DNA of 7,806 nt from the NCBI GenBank assembly GCA_023252095.1, contig JAHEXN010000163.1:1-7806 (forward strand). Reading direction: 5' to 3'. Source of the DNA: Actinomycetes bacterium. Its GTDB lineage: Bacteria > Actinomycetota > Actinomycetes > Propionibacteriales > Nocardioidaceae. The notes below the pieces were generated by a model, which saw only the letters and a list, made by a program, of their open reading frames with translations, was not told the origin of the DNA and did not search any database. Positions 1 through 5,708 of the stretch are shown here, in pieces; positions within the stretch are counted from its first letter, which is position 1; each line of letters starts with the position of its first letter. Position numbers and translations under genes: made by a program.

Positions 1-22
1 GAGCCGAAGGCGAGGCAGGCGC

Positions 23-37
23 CCGGGCGAAGCCCGG
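23..37. terminator. GC hairpin, weak terminator candidate
   Basis: CCGGGC (23-28) and GCCCGG (32-37) form a perfect 6-bp stem with a 3-nt loop. On the minus strand the loop reads TTC, giving a compact CUUCG-type turn. It lies about 70 nt after the stop codon of the alpha-glucosidase gene on its transcribed strand, so it could end that transcript. No T-tract follows on either strand, which keeps this a weak call. Confidence 0.25.
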
Positions 38-44
38 CACCGGT

Positions 45-76
45 GAGGAACGAACCGGTGGAGCCGCGAGGAACGA
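45..76. repeat. 9-bp direct repeat GAGGAACGA
   Basis: GAGGAACGA occurs at 45-53 and again at 68-76, a 23-bp offset. Both copies lie in a purine-rich stretch with ACCGGT and GAGCCG between them. Function is unknown. It may be part of a dispersed intergenic repeat, or chance in biased sequence. Confidence 0.4.
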
Positions 77-106
77 GCGGCGCGTCGCACCTCAAGGGGC
101 GGATCG

Positions 107-1813
107 TCAGGCGGGGACGAACCAGACGGTCGTGTCGGTCGGGATCGCGTCGTGGGGGAGGGGTCCGGAGGTGGCGAGCACGCGGGAGCCGGGCGGGATC
201 GGGACGGGCTCCGCGCCCAGGTTGGTCAGGACCGCCGTGGCGCCGGCCTCGCTTGTGACCTCGAACGCGAGGACGTCGACGGGCGCGACGTCGGCCCAGG
301 TCAGCTCACCACGACCGAGCCCGCGCTCGCGGCGCACCCGCAGGAGCGTGCGGTAGAGCTCGAGCGTCGAGCCCTCGACTCCCTCCTGCCGGTCGACCGC
401 AAGACGCCCGTAGACCTCGGGCTGCGGCAGCCACGACGCGTCGGTGGGCCCGAATCCGAACGAGGGGCGGTCGGCTTCCCATGGCACCGGCACGCGACAG
501 CCGTCGCGCCCAGGTGAGGTGCGTCCCGAGCGCTCCCAGGTCGGGTCCTGGCGAGCCTCGTCCGGCAGGAGCGTCGCTTCTGGAAGACCGAGCTCCTCGC
601 CCTGGTAGAGGTAGGCCGAGCCCGGGAGGGCCAGCATCAGGGCCGTCGCGGCACGTGCTCGCCGCAGCCCCAGCGCGGCGTCGGGCTGGGGGTCGGCCGG
701 GCCGATGCCCTCGCTCCGGGTGCGGCCGGGCCGGGCCGGGTACCCGAGCCGGGTCGCGTGACGGACGACGTCGTGGTTCGACAGGACCCAGGTCTGCGGG
801 GCGCCGACGGCGGCGACGCTCGAGAGGCCCTCGTCGATCGAGGTCCGCAGCTCGTCGGCGATCCACGGCGTCATGAGGAACGAGAAGTTGAACGACTGGT
901 GCAGCTCGTCCGGGCGGACGTACTTCGCCAGGGACTCGATCGGGAGCACCCACGCCTCGGCGCAGAGAAGCCGTTCGCGGCGCTCGCCGTCGACCTCGGC
1001 GTACTCGTCGACCAACCGACGCCAGCTCCGGTAGATCTCGTGCACGCCCGGCTGGTCGAACATCGGCTGGAGGGCTGTGGCCTGGTTGGCGCTGTCGAAC
1101 TCCTCGGGACCGTCCGGCAGGCCGTCGGCCTTGACGAGCCCGTGGGCGACGTCGATGCGGAACCCGTCGACGTCGCGGTCGAGCCAGAACCGCAGGACCG
1201 ACTCGAGCTCCTCCCTGACCTCGGGGTTGGTCCAGTCAAGGTCGGGCTGGGTCGAGTCGAACAGGTGCAGGTACCACTGTCCGGGCGTGCCGTCGGGCTC
1301 GGTCACGCGCGACCACGCCGGTCCGCCGAACATGCTCTGCCAGTTGTTGGGTGGCAGCTCGCCGGCGTCGCCGCGCCCGTTCCGGAACAGGTACCGCGCC
1401 CGTGCCGTGCTGCCGGGGGGCGCAGCCAGGGCCTCGCGGAACCAGGCGTGCTCGTTCGACGTGTGGTTGGGCACGACGTCGACGACGACCCGCAGGCCGA
1501 GCTCGTGGGCGCGGGCCACGAGTGCGTCGGCGTCCGCGAGCGTGCCGAAGATCGGGTCGACGTCGCGGAAGTCCGCGACGTCGTAGCCCGCGTCGTGCTG
1601 CGGCGAGGTGTAGAACGGCGAGAGCCAGACCGCGTCGACGCCCAGTGCCGCGAGGTGTCCCAGCCGGGACGTGATGCCCGGCAGGTCGCCGATCCCGTCG
1701 CCGTCCGCGTCGGCCCAGGACCGTGGGTACACCTGGTAGATCACCGCGTCCCGCCACCAGGCCTGGTCGTCGCGAGTCGTGCCGGACTGGTCCCTCGTTG
1801 GCGTCCCGAGCAT
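107..1813 (-). CDS. GH13 family alpha-glucosidase
   Basis: A 568-residue glycoside hydrolase family 13 enzyme, expected to release glucose from alpha-linked oligosaccharides such as maltose or isomaltose by a retaining mechanism. It opens with the family's typical WWRDAVIYQVYPRSW and a DGDGIGDLPGI segment. The four conserved regions are present: I, D112-VVPN-H117; II, GFRID with nucleophile D221; III, CAEAW with acid/base E286; IV, SNHD with transition-state aspartate D348. QPDLDW (region V type) favours alpha-glucosidase over alpha-amylase. There is no signal peptide, so it is likely cytoplasmic. The ATG at 1813 is preferred over the ATG at 1885: the 24 extra residues do not resemble the family N-terminus, and a -10-like box lies 7 nt before 1813. 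The valine after D221 is found in alpha-1,6-specific isomaltases, but the exact substrate cannot be settled. No sugar transporter or regulator gene accompanies it here. Confidence 0.93.
   Translation of the reverse strand: MLGTPTRDQSGTTRDDQAWWRDAVIYQVYPRSWADADGDGIGDLPGITSRLGHLAALGVDAVWLSPFYTSPQHDAGYDVADFRDVDPIFGTLADADALVARAHELGLRVVVDVVPNHTSNEHAWFREALAAPPGSTARARYLFRNGRGDAGELPPNNWQSMFGGPAWSRVTEPDGTPGQWYLHLFDSTQPDLDWTNPEVREELESVLRFWLDRDVDGFRIDVAHGLVKADGLPDGPEEFDSANQATALQPMFDQPGVHEIYRSWRRLVDEYAEVDGERRERLLCAEAWVLPIESLAKYVRPDELHQSFNFSFLMTPWIADELRTSIDEGLSSVAAVGAPQTWVLSNHDVVRHATRLGYPARPGRTRSEGIGPADPQPDAALGLRRARAATALMLALPGSAYLYQGEELGLPEATLLPDEARQDPTWERSGRTSPGRDGCRVPVPWEADRPSFGFGPTDASWLPQPEVYGRLAVDRQEGVEGSTLELYRTLLRVRRERGLGRGELTWADVAPVDVLAFEVTSEAGATAVLTNLGAEPVPIPPGSRVLATSGPLPHDAIPTDTTVWFVPA
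726..740. repeat. CCGGG x3 tandem repeat within GH13 gene
   Basis: Three exact CCGGG units lie inside the alpha-glucosidase coding region. They fall in the loop after conserved region IV (around residues 358-363, PARPGR), where GH13 proteins vary in length. The reading frame is intact, so this is a low-complexity coding stretch, not damage. Confidence 0.5.
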
Positions 1814-1820
1814 GGGCGAT

Positions 1821-1826
1821 ACGTTA
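1821..1826 (-). promoter_or_regulatory. Putative -10 box of alpha-glucosidase gene
   Basis: On the minus strand this reads TAACGT, matching the TANNNT core of actinobacterial -10 boxes, with 7 nt between it and the ATG at 1813. Transcription would start at or next to the A of the ATG, giving a leaderless mRNA. This agrees with the lack of a Shine-Dalgarno. No good -35 is visible at 16-19 bp. Confidence 0.4.
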
Positions 1827-1851
1827 CGGACATGAGCGAGCGCCAGCGAGT

Positions 1852-1864
1852 GAACAGTTCGAAC
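1852..1864. promoter_or_regulatory. GAAC/GTTC palindrome cluster, possible operator
   Basis: GAAC-A-GTTC-GAAC sits midway between the divergent alpha-glucosidase and ndk starts. GTTCGAAC (1857-1864) is a perfect 8-bp palindrome and GAACAGTTC (1852-1860) an overlapping imperfect one. The position suits an operator acting on either gene. The spacing is wrong for the actinobacterial LexA box, which needs four bases between GAAC and GTTC. No regulator can be named. Confidence 0.25.
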
Positions 1865-1867
1865 GGT

Positions 1868-1909
1868 CAGGTCGTGACCTGCCATGGTGGGCTTTTCGGG
1901 CAGGTCGCG
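1868..1909 (+). promoter_or_regulatory. Alternative hairpins over the ndk start site
   Basis: Three copies of one 6-mer lie just before ndk: CAGGTC at 1868-1873, its complement GACCTG at 1876-1881, and CAGGTC at 1901-1906. The middle copy can pair upstream (CAGGU/ACCUG, 4-nt loop) or downstream in an 11-bp stem (1873-1883 with 1899-1909, one G-U pair, 15-nt loop). The only Shine-Dalgarno-like triplet of ndk, AGG at 1902-1904, lies in the downstream arm 7 nt before the ATG. The two folds exclude each other, as in a translational switch. It could instead be a DNA operator made of repeated half-sites. RNA action requires a transcription start upstream of about 1868, which is not established. Confidence 0.4.
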
Positions 1910-1911
1910 TC

Positions 1912-2319
1912 ATGACCCAGCGAACGCTCGTCCTGATCAAGCCCGATGCCGTCCGCCGCGGACTCGTGGGGGAGATCCTCGGACGCTACGAGACCAAGGG
2001 ACTCACGATCGTCGCGATGGAGCACCGCGCGATCGACGCGGCGATGGCCGACGCCCACTACGCCGAGCACGTCGAGCAGCCGTGGTACCCGCCGCTGCGC
2101 GACTTCGCCGTGTCGGGACCGCTCGTCTCGCTCGTGCTCGAGGGTGACGAGGCCATCGCCGTCGTCCGCCTGCTCAACGGCAAGACCGACGGTCGGGTCG
2201 CCGATCCGGGCACGATCCGAGGCGACCTGTCGCTCTCGAACCGCGAGAACCTCGTGCACGCGTCCGACTCCGAGGAGTCGGCGGCGCGCGAGATCGCGCT
2301 CTGGTTTCCCCAGCTCTGA
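1912..2319 (+). CDS. ndk: Nucleoside diphosphate kinase
   Basis: A 135-residue cytosolic enzyme that moves the gamma phosphate of ATP to other (d)NDPs through a phosphohistidine, balancing NTP and dNTP pools. Length and sequence are typical from the first residues (MTQRTLVLIKPDAVRRG). The active-site signature NLVHASD places the phosphorylated histidine at H116. Other family residues are in place: K10, Y50, R86, T92, R103 and N113. The start at 1912 gives the canonical N-terminus; the frame is open upstream to a GTG at 1723, but that extension is antisense to the alpha-glucosidase gene. It is divergent from that gene across 98 bp and convergent with the MFS gene, 21 bp beyond its stop. The leader holds mutually exclusive inverted repeats covering the weak AGG ribosome-binding site. 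Confidence 0.97.
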   Translation: MTQRTLVLIKPDAVRRGLVGEILGRYETKGLTIVAMEHRAIDAAMADAHYAEHVEQPWYPPLRDFAVSGPLVSLVLEGDEAIAVVRLLNGKTDGRVADPGTIRGDLSLSNRENLVHASDSEESAAREIALWFPQL

Positions 2320-2328
2320 CACGGTCTC

Positions 2329-2356
2329 CGCGACCTTGCTTCACCTCCGGGTCGCG
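2329..2356. terminator. Possible bidirectional terminator between ndk and MFS gene
   Basis: CGCGACC (2329-2335) and GGTCGCG (2350-2356) form a perfect 7-bp stem with a 14-nt loop. It straddles the 21-bp gap between the convergent ndk and MFS genes and the last codons of the latter. The location suits a shared terminator. The loop is large and there is no T-tract, so the call is weak. Confidence 0.3.
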
Positions 2357-3531
2357 ACGCCGATCATCGCGGCGGCGACCACCATGGAGCCCGCTCCGAC
2401 GAGGAGGCCCGTCGAGGACGACGTGTGCTCGGCGACGAGACCGAGCAGCACGCCGGCAGCGGACGCCGACCCGAGGAACGCCATCGACGTGATCGACAGC
2501 GCCGTGCCGCGGTGCGCGTCGTCGACCCGGGCGTGGACGAGCGAGTTGTAGGTCGACCCGAAGCCGGTGTGCACGAGGTAGCCGAGCCAGAAGCCGGCCA
2601 CCAGGAGGGTCGGGCCTGCTGCGAGGGCCATCGCGAGCAGCCCGAGACCCTCGACCGTGGCCAGGGTGATGGCCGTGGCGCGCGGTGACCGGCGGCGGAG
2701 CACGCGGCTCACGACGGCGGAGCCGATCGACGCCAGGCCCCAGGCTGCTGCAGCGACGACACCCATCTGCGCTGCGGCCTCGGCCCGGTCCCCGCTCAGC
2801 TCCGCCAGGCGAACGGGCATGAACGTCTCGAGGGCCACGACGCCGAAGGCCACGACCATCATCGCGGCCGCGAGCCCTCGCAGACCGGGGCGCGCGACTG
2901 TCGCGACGCCTCCTCGGAGGGCCGCGGTCCAGACGGCGCCCGTCGAGGCCGTGCGTGGGGGAGCGGCATCCATCAGCAGGGCAGCGGTCAGCCCCTGGAC
3001 GGCCACGACTGCGATCGCGAGGCCGTACGGCAGCGCCAGCGTGGCGTCGGTCGAGAACGGCGAGACGGCGAGCAGCGCGGCTGTCGCGATCGATCCGGCC
3101 GCGATGCCCGCGCTGATGACGCTTCCCGCCTTCGCGAGGCCCGACGGCACCTCGTGGGCCGCGCCGCGGGCGTGCTCGGCGTCGACGAACCAGGCCTCGA
3201 GCGGGCCGCTGTCGAGCGCGCGGAAAGCGCCCGTGACGGCCCACGCGAGGGCGAAGGTCGCGACGGAGTCGGCGACGAGCACCAGGGCGTACGCCGCGCC
3301 GGCCGCGACGACCGACGCGAGCAGCACCGGGCGCCGGCCCCAGGCGTCGCTCAGTGCGCCGCTCGGGACCTCGAGCAGGAGCACGACGACGCCCTGGGCG
3401 GCCATCGCGACGCCCAGCTCGGCCAGGGTCAGTCCCCGCTCGAGCGGAAGCAGCGCGGACACGGGGATGACCAGTCCCGTCGCGAACCAGCGCAGGGCCA
3501 GGAGCGTCAGGTAGCGGTGCGTCAAGGTCAC
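2341..3531 (-). CDS. MFS transporter, exporter-like
   Basis: A 396-residue inner-membrane permease of the major facilitator superfamily. It is strongly hydrophobic with about 12 predicted membrane segments. The loop after segment 2 carries the MFS signature A motif, GALSDAWGRRP (residues 58-68), as in proton-driven exporters. A charged-polar segment RALDSGPLEAWFVD (104-117) follows segment 4. The GTG start at 3531 overlaps the TGA of the upstream HTH regulator gene (GTGA, 4-bp overlap), so the two are very likely co-transcribed and translationally coupled. An ATG-initiated start upstream would run through the regulator gene out of frame. Pairing with an ArsR-type repressor suggests regulated efflux of a small molecule. 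The substrate cannot be read from sequence; uptake is possible but less likely. Confidence 0.9.
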   Translation of the reverse strand: MTLTHRYLTLLALRWFATGLVIPVSALLPLERGLTLAELGVAMAAQGVVVLLLEVPSGALSDAWGRRPVLLASVVAAGAAYALVLVADSVATFALAWAVTGAFRALDSGPLEAWFVDAEHARGAAHEVPSGLAKAGSVISAGIAAGSIATAALLAVSPFSTDATLALPYGLAIAVVAVQGLTAALLMDAAPPRTASTGAVWTAALRGGVATVARPGLRGLAAAMMVVAFGVVALETFMPVRLAELSGDRAEAAAQMGVVAAAAWGLASIGSAVVSRVLRRRSPRATAITLATVEGLGLLAMALAAGPTLLVAGFWLGYLVHTGFGSTYNSLVHARVDDAHRGTALSITSMAFLGSASAAGVLLGLVAEHTSSSTGLLVGAGSMVVAAAMIGVATRR

Positions 3532-4055
3532 GGCGCGCCCGGAAGCGCGAGGAGGTGCAGCGCCACGAGACGGTCGCCCCGGTGGTCGAGGTACTCGTGC
3601 ACGACGTCTGTCAGTCGTGCGACCAGCTCGGTCAGCTGGTCGTCGTCGAGCCGCAGGAGGTAGTCGGAGTGTCCGAGGTCGGGATGCTCGACGTCGGACG
3701 TCGCTTCGAGTGCGGCGAGCTGGCGGGCCAGGTGCTCCTGCTGGACCCCGCGGACCACCGACATCGCGGAGCGCCCCTCGGGCGTCTCGGACAGGGCCGC
3801 GGGCAGCTCGGTCAGCTGGGTCGTGGCGCGCCACCGTCGCTCGCGGGCGTCTCGGGCGACGTCGTCGGTCACGAAGCCGTACCGCTCGAGCTGGCGCAGG
3901 TGGTACGAGAGCGAGCCGCTGGACTCGCCGAGCGTGCGGGCGAGCTCGCTCGCGGTGGACGGGCCGCTGCGCCGCAGCTCCCCGAGCGCATTGATCCGGA
4001 CGGGATGGGCCAGGGCCTTCAGGGTCTCCAGGCCGTCGACGACACGAGCGCGCAT
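3528..4055 (-). CDS. ArsR-type winged-helix transcriptional regulator
   Basis: A 175-residue cytoplasmic DNA-binding protein. Residues 10-65 form an ArsR/HTH_20-like winged helix: LKALAHPVRINALGEL, then TASELARTLGES, then the recognition helix region SGSLSYHLRQLERYGFV. The C-terminal 100 residues are acidic and probably helical, likely for dimerisation or ligand sensing. The protein contains no cysteine, so it lacks the thiolate metal sites of classical ArsR/SmtB sensors and probably senses something else. The ATG at 4055 is chosen; a TTG at 4076 is in frame but lies inside the operator palindrome and upstream of the predicted transcription start. The MFS gene follows with a 4-bp overlap. It probably represses its own operon through the palindrome directly upstream. 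Confidence 0.9.
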   Translation of the reverse strand: MRARVVDGLETLKALAHPVRINALGELRRSGPSTASELARTLGESSGSLSYHLRQLERYGFVTDDVARDARERRWRATTQLTELPAALSETPEGRSAMSVVRGVQQEHLARQLAALEATSDVEHPDLGHSDYLLRLDDDQLTELVARLTDVVHEYLDHRGDRLVALHLLALPGAP

Positions 4056-4058
4056 TCC

Positions 4059-4079
4059 GCAAAGATATCTTTGCAAAGA
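4059..4079. promoter_or_regulatory. Operator palindrome of the ArsR-MFS operon
   Basis: GCAAAGATATCTTTGC (4059-4074) is a perfect 16-bp palindrome, and TCTTTGCAAAGA (4068-4079) is a second, overlapping 12-bp one. Together they make three GCAAAGA-type half-sites. The block starts 4 bp before the regulator's ATG and covers the predicted -10 box. Its AT-rich, symmetric form stands out from the surrounding GC-rich DNA. Binding of the dimeric HTH protein here would block its own transcription. Confidence 0.75.
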
Positions 4080-4090
4080 AGTCTTGGCAA
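4062..4090 (-). promoter_or_regulatory. Promoter of the ArsR-MFS operon
   Basis: On the minus strand TTGCCA (4085-4090, 5 of 6 to TTGACA) and TATCTT (4062-4067, 4 of 6 to TATAAT) are separated by exactly 17 bp. Six bases lie between the -10 box and the A of the ATG at 4055, so transcription would begin at the start codon and give a leaderless mRNA. The -10 box is embedded in the 16-bp operator palindrome. Confidence 0.7.
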
Positions 4091-4115
4091 TATTTGTCGT
4101 CCTCGCTCGGCCTCG

Positions 4116-4928
4116 TCAGCTGAGGTAGGAGTGCCAATTGCTGTCGAAGTTGGCATCGAAGTTCTGCTTGCTGTCGATGCGAAGACCGGAGCCTTCCAGA
4201 CGGACCACACCCAGATCGTCATGAGGGCGGACCAGCTCGAGGTACCTCTCGGACCACGAGGCGATGCGATCGGCATCGACTGAGGCCGCTTGTTCGTCGG
4301 AGTGGACGAACACCACGGGCCACCAGCCGGTGGACTGGACGAGCCAGAGCTCCTTGCCGAGACCGAGCCCCTCACCGAAGACCTGGAGCTCCTCGGGCGT
4401 GACCTCGGCGAGCACCCGGTACGTCTCGTTCCGTGTGAAGTCCAGCACGACCACGTGCAGGTCGTCCCACGCATGTTCACCGCTCCGAGAGCCCGACGGA
4501 GTCCCGAACTGGTCGCTGAGCTTCGTGTGGGGGACGTGGGCCGCGAGGAGTTCGCGAATCGGTTGAGAGGGCCCAAACCCTGCGTGCTCGGGAGTGGTGA
4601 GGCGGTCGCCCTTGGCCTCGAGGACGGTGATGTGCAGGCGGGGGTGGCCTGAGTCGGGAATGGTGTCGGCCGAGACCCACAGCACCCGAGCTCCGTACGA
4701 GGACTCGAATGCCTCGGCAAAGGGCCGAAACGCCAAGGGGATGGCCGCTGCGCCGCGAGCGACCCTCCCGGCGGGCTCGAGCTCCGAGCTGAGCGGGTCA
4801 GGCCTCTTCGCCAGCGTCCGAACCATCCGGTTGACCACGAGTCGTCGGATCGGCAGAGGGCTACGGGCGAGTGCCATGGTCGCGCCACGCATGAACCAGT
4901 ACGTGCCAGGGTTCCCCATGGGCGCCAT
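4116..4928 (-). CDS. Hypothetical protein, 270 aa
   Basis: I do not recognise this protein. It has an N-terminal basic, partly hydrophobic stretch (about residues 10-40, TYWFMRGATMALARS and IRRLVVNRMVRTLAKR), then a mixed soluble region with tryptophan-containing strands (VLWVSADTIPD, LHVVVLDF, LWLVQSTGWWPVVFVHSD). It ends in a small repeat, NFDANFDSNW. It has no clear signal peptide and no cysteines. The ATG at 4928 is the first in this frame; 4919 (third codon on) and a GTG upstream are alternatives, and none has a good ribosome-binding site. It follows the 213-aa unknown on the same strand after 83 bp and may be co-transcribed with it. Base composition is lower at the 3' end (33 of 60 G+C at 4141-4200), suggesting different ancestry from its neighbours. 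It ends 60 bp before the regulator's start. Confidence 0.75.
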   Translation of the reverse strand: MAPMGNPGTYWFMRGATMALARSPLPIRRLVVNRMVRTLAKRPDPLSSELEPAGRVARGAAAIPLAFRPFAEAFESSYGARVLWVSADTIPDSGHPRLHITVLEAKGDRLTTPEHAGFGPSQPIRELLAAHVPHTKLSDQFGTPSGSRSGEHAWDDLHVVVLDFTRNETYRVLAEVTPEELQVFGEGLGLGKELWLVQSTGWWPVVFVHSDEQAASVDADRIASWSERYLELVRPHDDLGVVRLEGSGLRIDSKQNFDANFDSNWHSYLS

Positions 4929-4959
4929 GGTCCCATCGGACCGGCTCGCGCGGGTGGTT

Positions 4960-4993
4960 TCGAGGTTCGCCTCTGGCGCTCCTCGCACCTCGA
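4960..4993 (-). other. Inverted repeat between the two unknown genes
   Basis: TCGAGGT (4960-4966) and ACCTCGA (4987-4993) form a perfect 7-bp stem. A smaller CGCC/GGCG stem (4968-4971 with 4975-4978) lies inside the 20-nt loop. It is in the 83-bp gap between the 213-aa and 270-aa unknown genes on their transcribed strand. It could be an attenuator or processing site. There is no T-tract, so it is not a convincing terminator. Confidence 0.3.
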
Positions 4994-5011
4994 CCGGCGG
5001 GCTGGCGCGCC

Positions 5012-5653
5012 TCAGTCCAGGGGCGGGGCGGCGATGGAGCCGAGGACCGCGTGGTACTTGCCACGCACGTCCTCGGGCAGCCACACGACGTCGTGGTCCT
5101 TGGCGCCGAGGACGACATCGCCCTCGAGGCTGACCCAGTCGAGCGCCTGGCGGGGGGAGTCGCGGAGCGCCTTCTCGGTGTGCTCCGGCTCCAGCTCGAC
5201 CAGCGTGACGCGCACGCGCATCTCGGCATCGTTGGCGTTGGCGACGCCGATGCCCCAGAAGTCCTCGGGGTTCGCGGTCGCCTTCTTGTCCAGGTCGACC
5301 ATGACGGTCGTGGGCTCGGTGTCGAGACCCGCGACCTCGATCTCGACGAGCTCGACGACCTCGGTGTCGACGAAGCGGACCGAGCGACACCCGGGCCCCT
5401 CGAAGCGCAGGACGTCCTTCGTGACGGAGTTCGACGGCACCACGACCTGGCCGCGCGTGAGGCCCTGCAGCGACGTCACGGTCACGAGCGGGAGCTCACG
5501 TCCGTAGAAGTCGAGTGGCCGGAACCGAAGGACCGGAACGAGGTCGGCGTCGGTGCTGTTGGTCATCGTGAGCACCTGGTCGAGGCCCCCGTCGACCGAC
5601 TTCGCCTCGTACCGCACGGTCAGGGGTCGAGGCTTCTTCGTGAACAGGCCCAT
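5012..5653 (-). CDS. Hypothetical protein, 213 aa, duplicated beta-rich domain
   Basis: No family is recognised with confidence. The protein is soluble, without signal peptide or membrane segment, and valine-rich with alternating hydrophobic residues typical of beta strands. It appears to contain two related halves. P10-x-T-V resembles P114-x-T-V; N32-x-x-D-A-D resembles N139-x-x-D-A-E; and S61-L-Q-G resembles S175-L-E-G. This suggests tandem Ig-like or FxLYD-like sandwiches, perhaps used for protein binding. The ATG at 5653 begins a plausible N-terminus (MGLFTKKPRPLTV). It has no Shine-Dalgarno, but a TAGAGT box lies 6 nt upstream. It is divergent from the radical SAM gene across 55 bp and is followed by the 270-aa unknown. 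The single cysteine is C89. Confidence 0.82.
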   Translation of the reverse strand: MGLFTKKPRPLTVRYEAKSVDGGLDQVLTMTNSTDADLVPVLRFRPLDFYGRELPLVTVTSLQGLTRGQVVVPSNSVTKDVLRFEGPGCRSVRFVDTEVVELVEIEVAGLDTEPTTVMVDLDKKATANPEDFWGIGVANANDAEMRVRVTLVELEPEHTEKALRDSPRQALDWVSLEGDVVLGAKDHDVVWLPEDVRGKYHAVLGSIAAPPLD

Positions 5654-5659
5654 GGCACG

Positions 5660-5665
5660 ACTCTA
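5660..5665 (-). promoter_or_regulatory. Putative -10 box of the 213-aa unknown gene
   Basis: On the minus strand TAGAGT (4 of 6 to TATAAT) lies 6 nt before the ATG at 5653, the same geometry as the ArsR promoter, predicting a leaderless mRNA. No recognisable -35 hexamer is found 17 bp upstream. It shares the 55-bp gap with the radical SAM promoter, so the two polymerase sites would overlap. Confidence 0.45.
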
Positions 5666-5695
5666 GACACCGTCGGTGGGCTGGACGCACGGCGT

Positions 5696-5701
5696 TAGGC
5701 T
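5696..5701 (+). promoter_or_regulatory. Putative -10 box of the radical SAM gene
   Basis: TAGGCT, a TANNNT-type -10 box, lies 7 nt before the ATG at 5709. GGA at 5702-5704 is only 4 nt from the ATG, too close to be a good Shine-Dalgarno. A leaderless start is therefore likely. No clear -35 is seen. Confidence 0.45.
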
Positions 5702-5708
5702 GGAACCC

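Larger units (their letters stand above)
1..106. other. Gene-free left edge with short repeats
   Basis: No convincing coding region is seen in these bases. Two forward frames stay open through here, but both run on antisense inside the alpha-glucosidase gene, are arginine-rich or of unlikely composition, and match nothing I recognise. The segment holds a GC-rich hairpin (23-37), two ACCGGT palindromes (39-44 and 54-59) and a 9-bp direct repeat. It is probably the 3' flank of the minus-strand alpha-glucosidase gene, whose stop codon lies at 107-109. Confidence 0.5.

Noticed and set aside
1852..1864. LexA (SOS) box
   Set aside because: The actinobacterial box needs GAAC and GTTC separated by four bases; here the spacing is one base or zero.
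1814..1885. ATG at 1885 as start of the alpha-glucosidase
   Set aside because: It adds 24 residues unlike the family and would extend into the ndk leader; the ATG at 1813 has a well-placed -10-like box.
758..1915. Long forward-strand frame opposite the alpha-glucosidase
   Set aside because: It is antisense to a gene with all GH13 motifs; long antisense frames are common in GC-rich DNA and this one has no recognisable domain.
4056..4076. TTG start at 4076 for the ArsR-type regulator
   Set aside because: It would place the first codons inside the operator palindrome and -10 box, upstream of the predicted transcription start. The ATG at 4055 fits the promoter geometry.
3532..4137. In-frame N-terminal extension of the MFS protein to 598 residues
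   Set aside because: It reads through the HTH regulator gene out of frame, is rich in arginine and proline, and the MFS fold is complete from the GTG at 3531.
3555..4283. Forward-strand frame of 242 codons across the ArsR gene and operator
   Set aside because: It spans the regulator gene, the promoter and the end of the next gene, with shadow-like composition.
4929..5390. In-frame upstream extension of the 270-aa unknown to a 424-aa protein
   Set aside because: The extra part is arginine-rich and overlaps the 213-aa gene in another frame on the same strand. The 213-aa frame has the more protein-like sequence, so the extension is a shadow.
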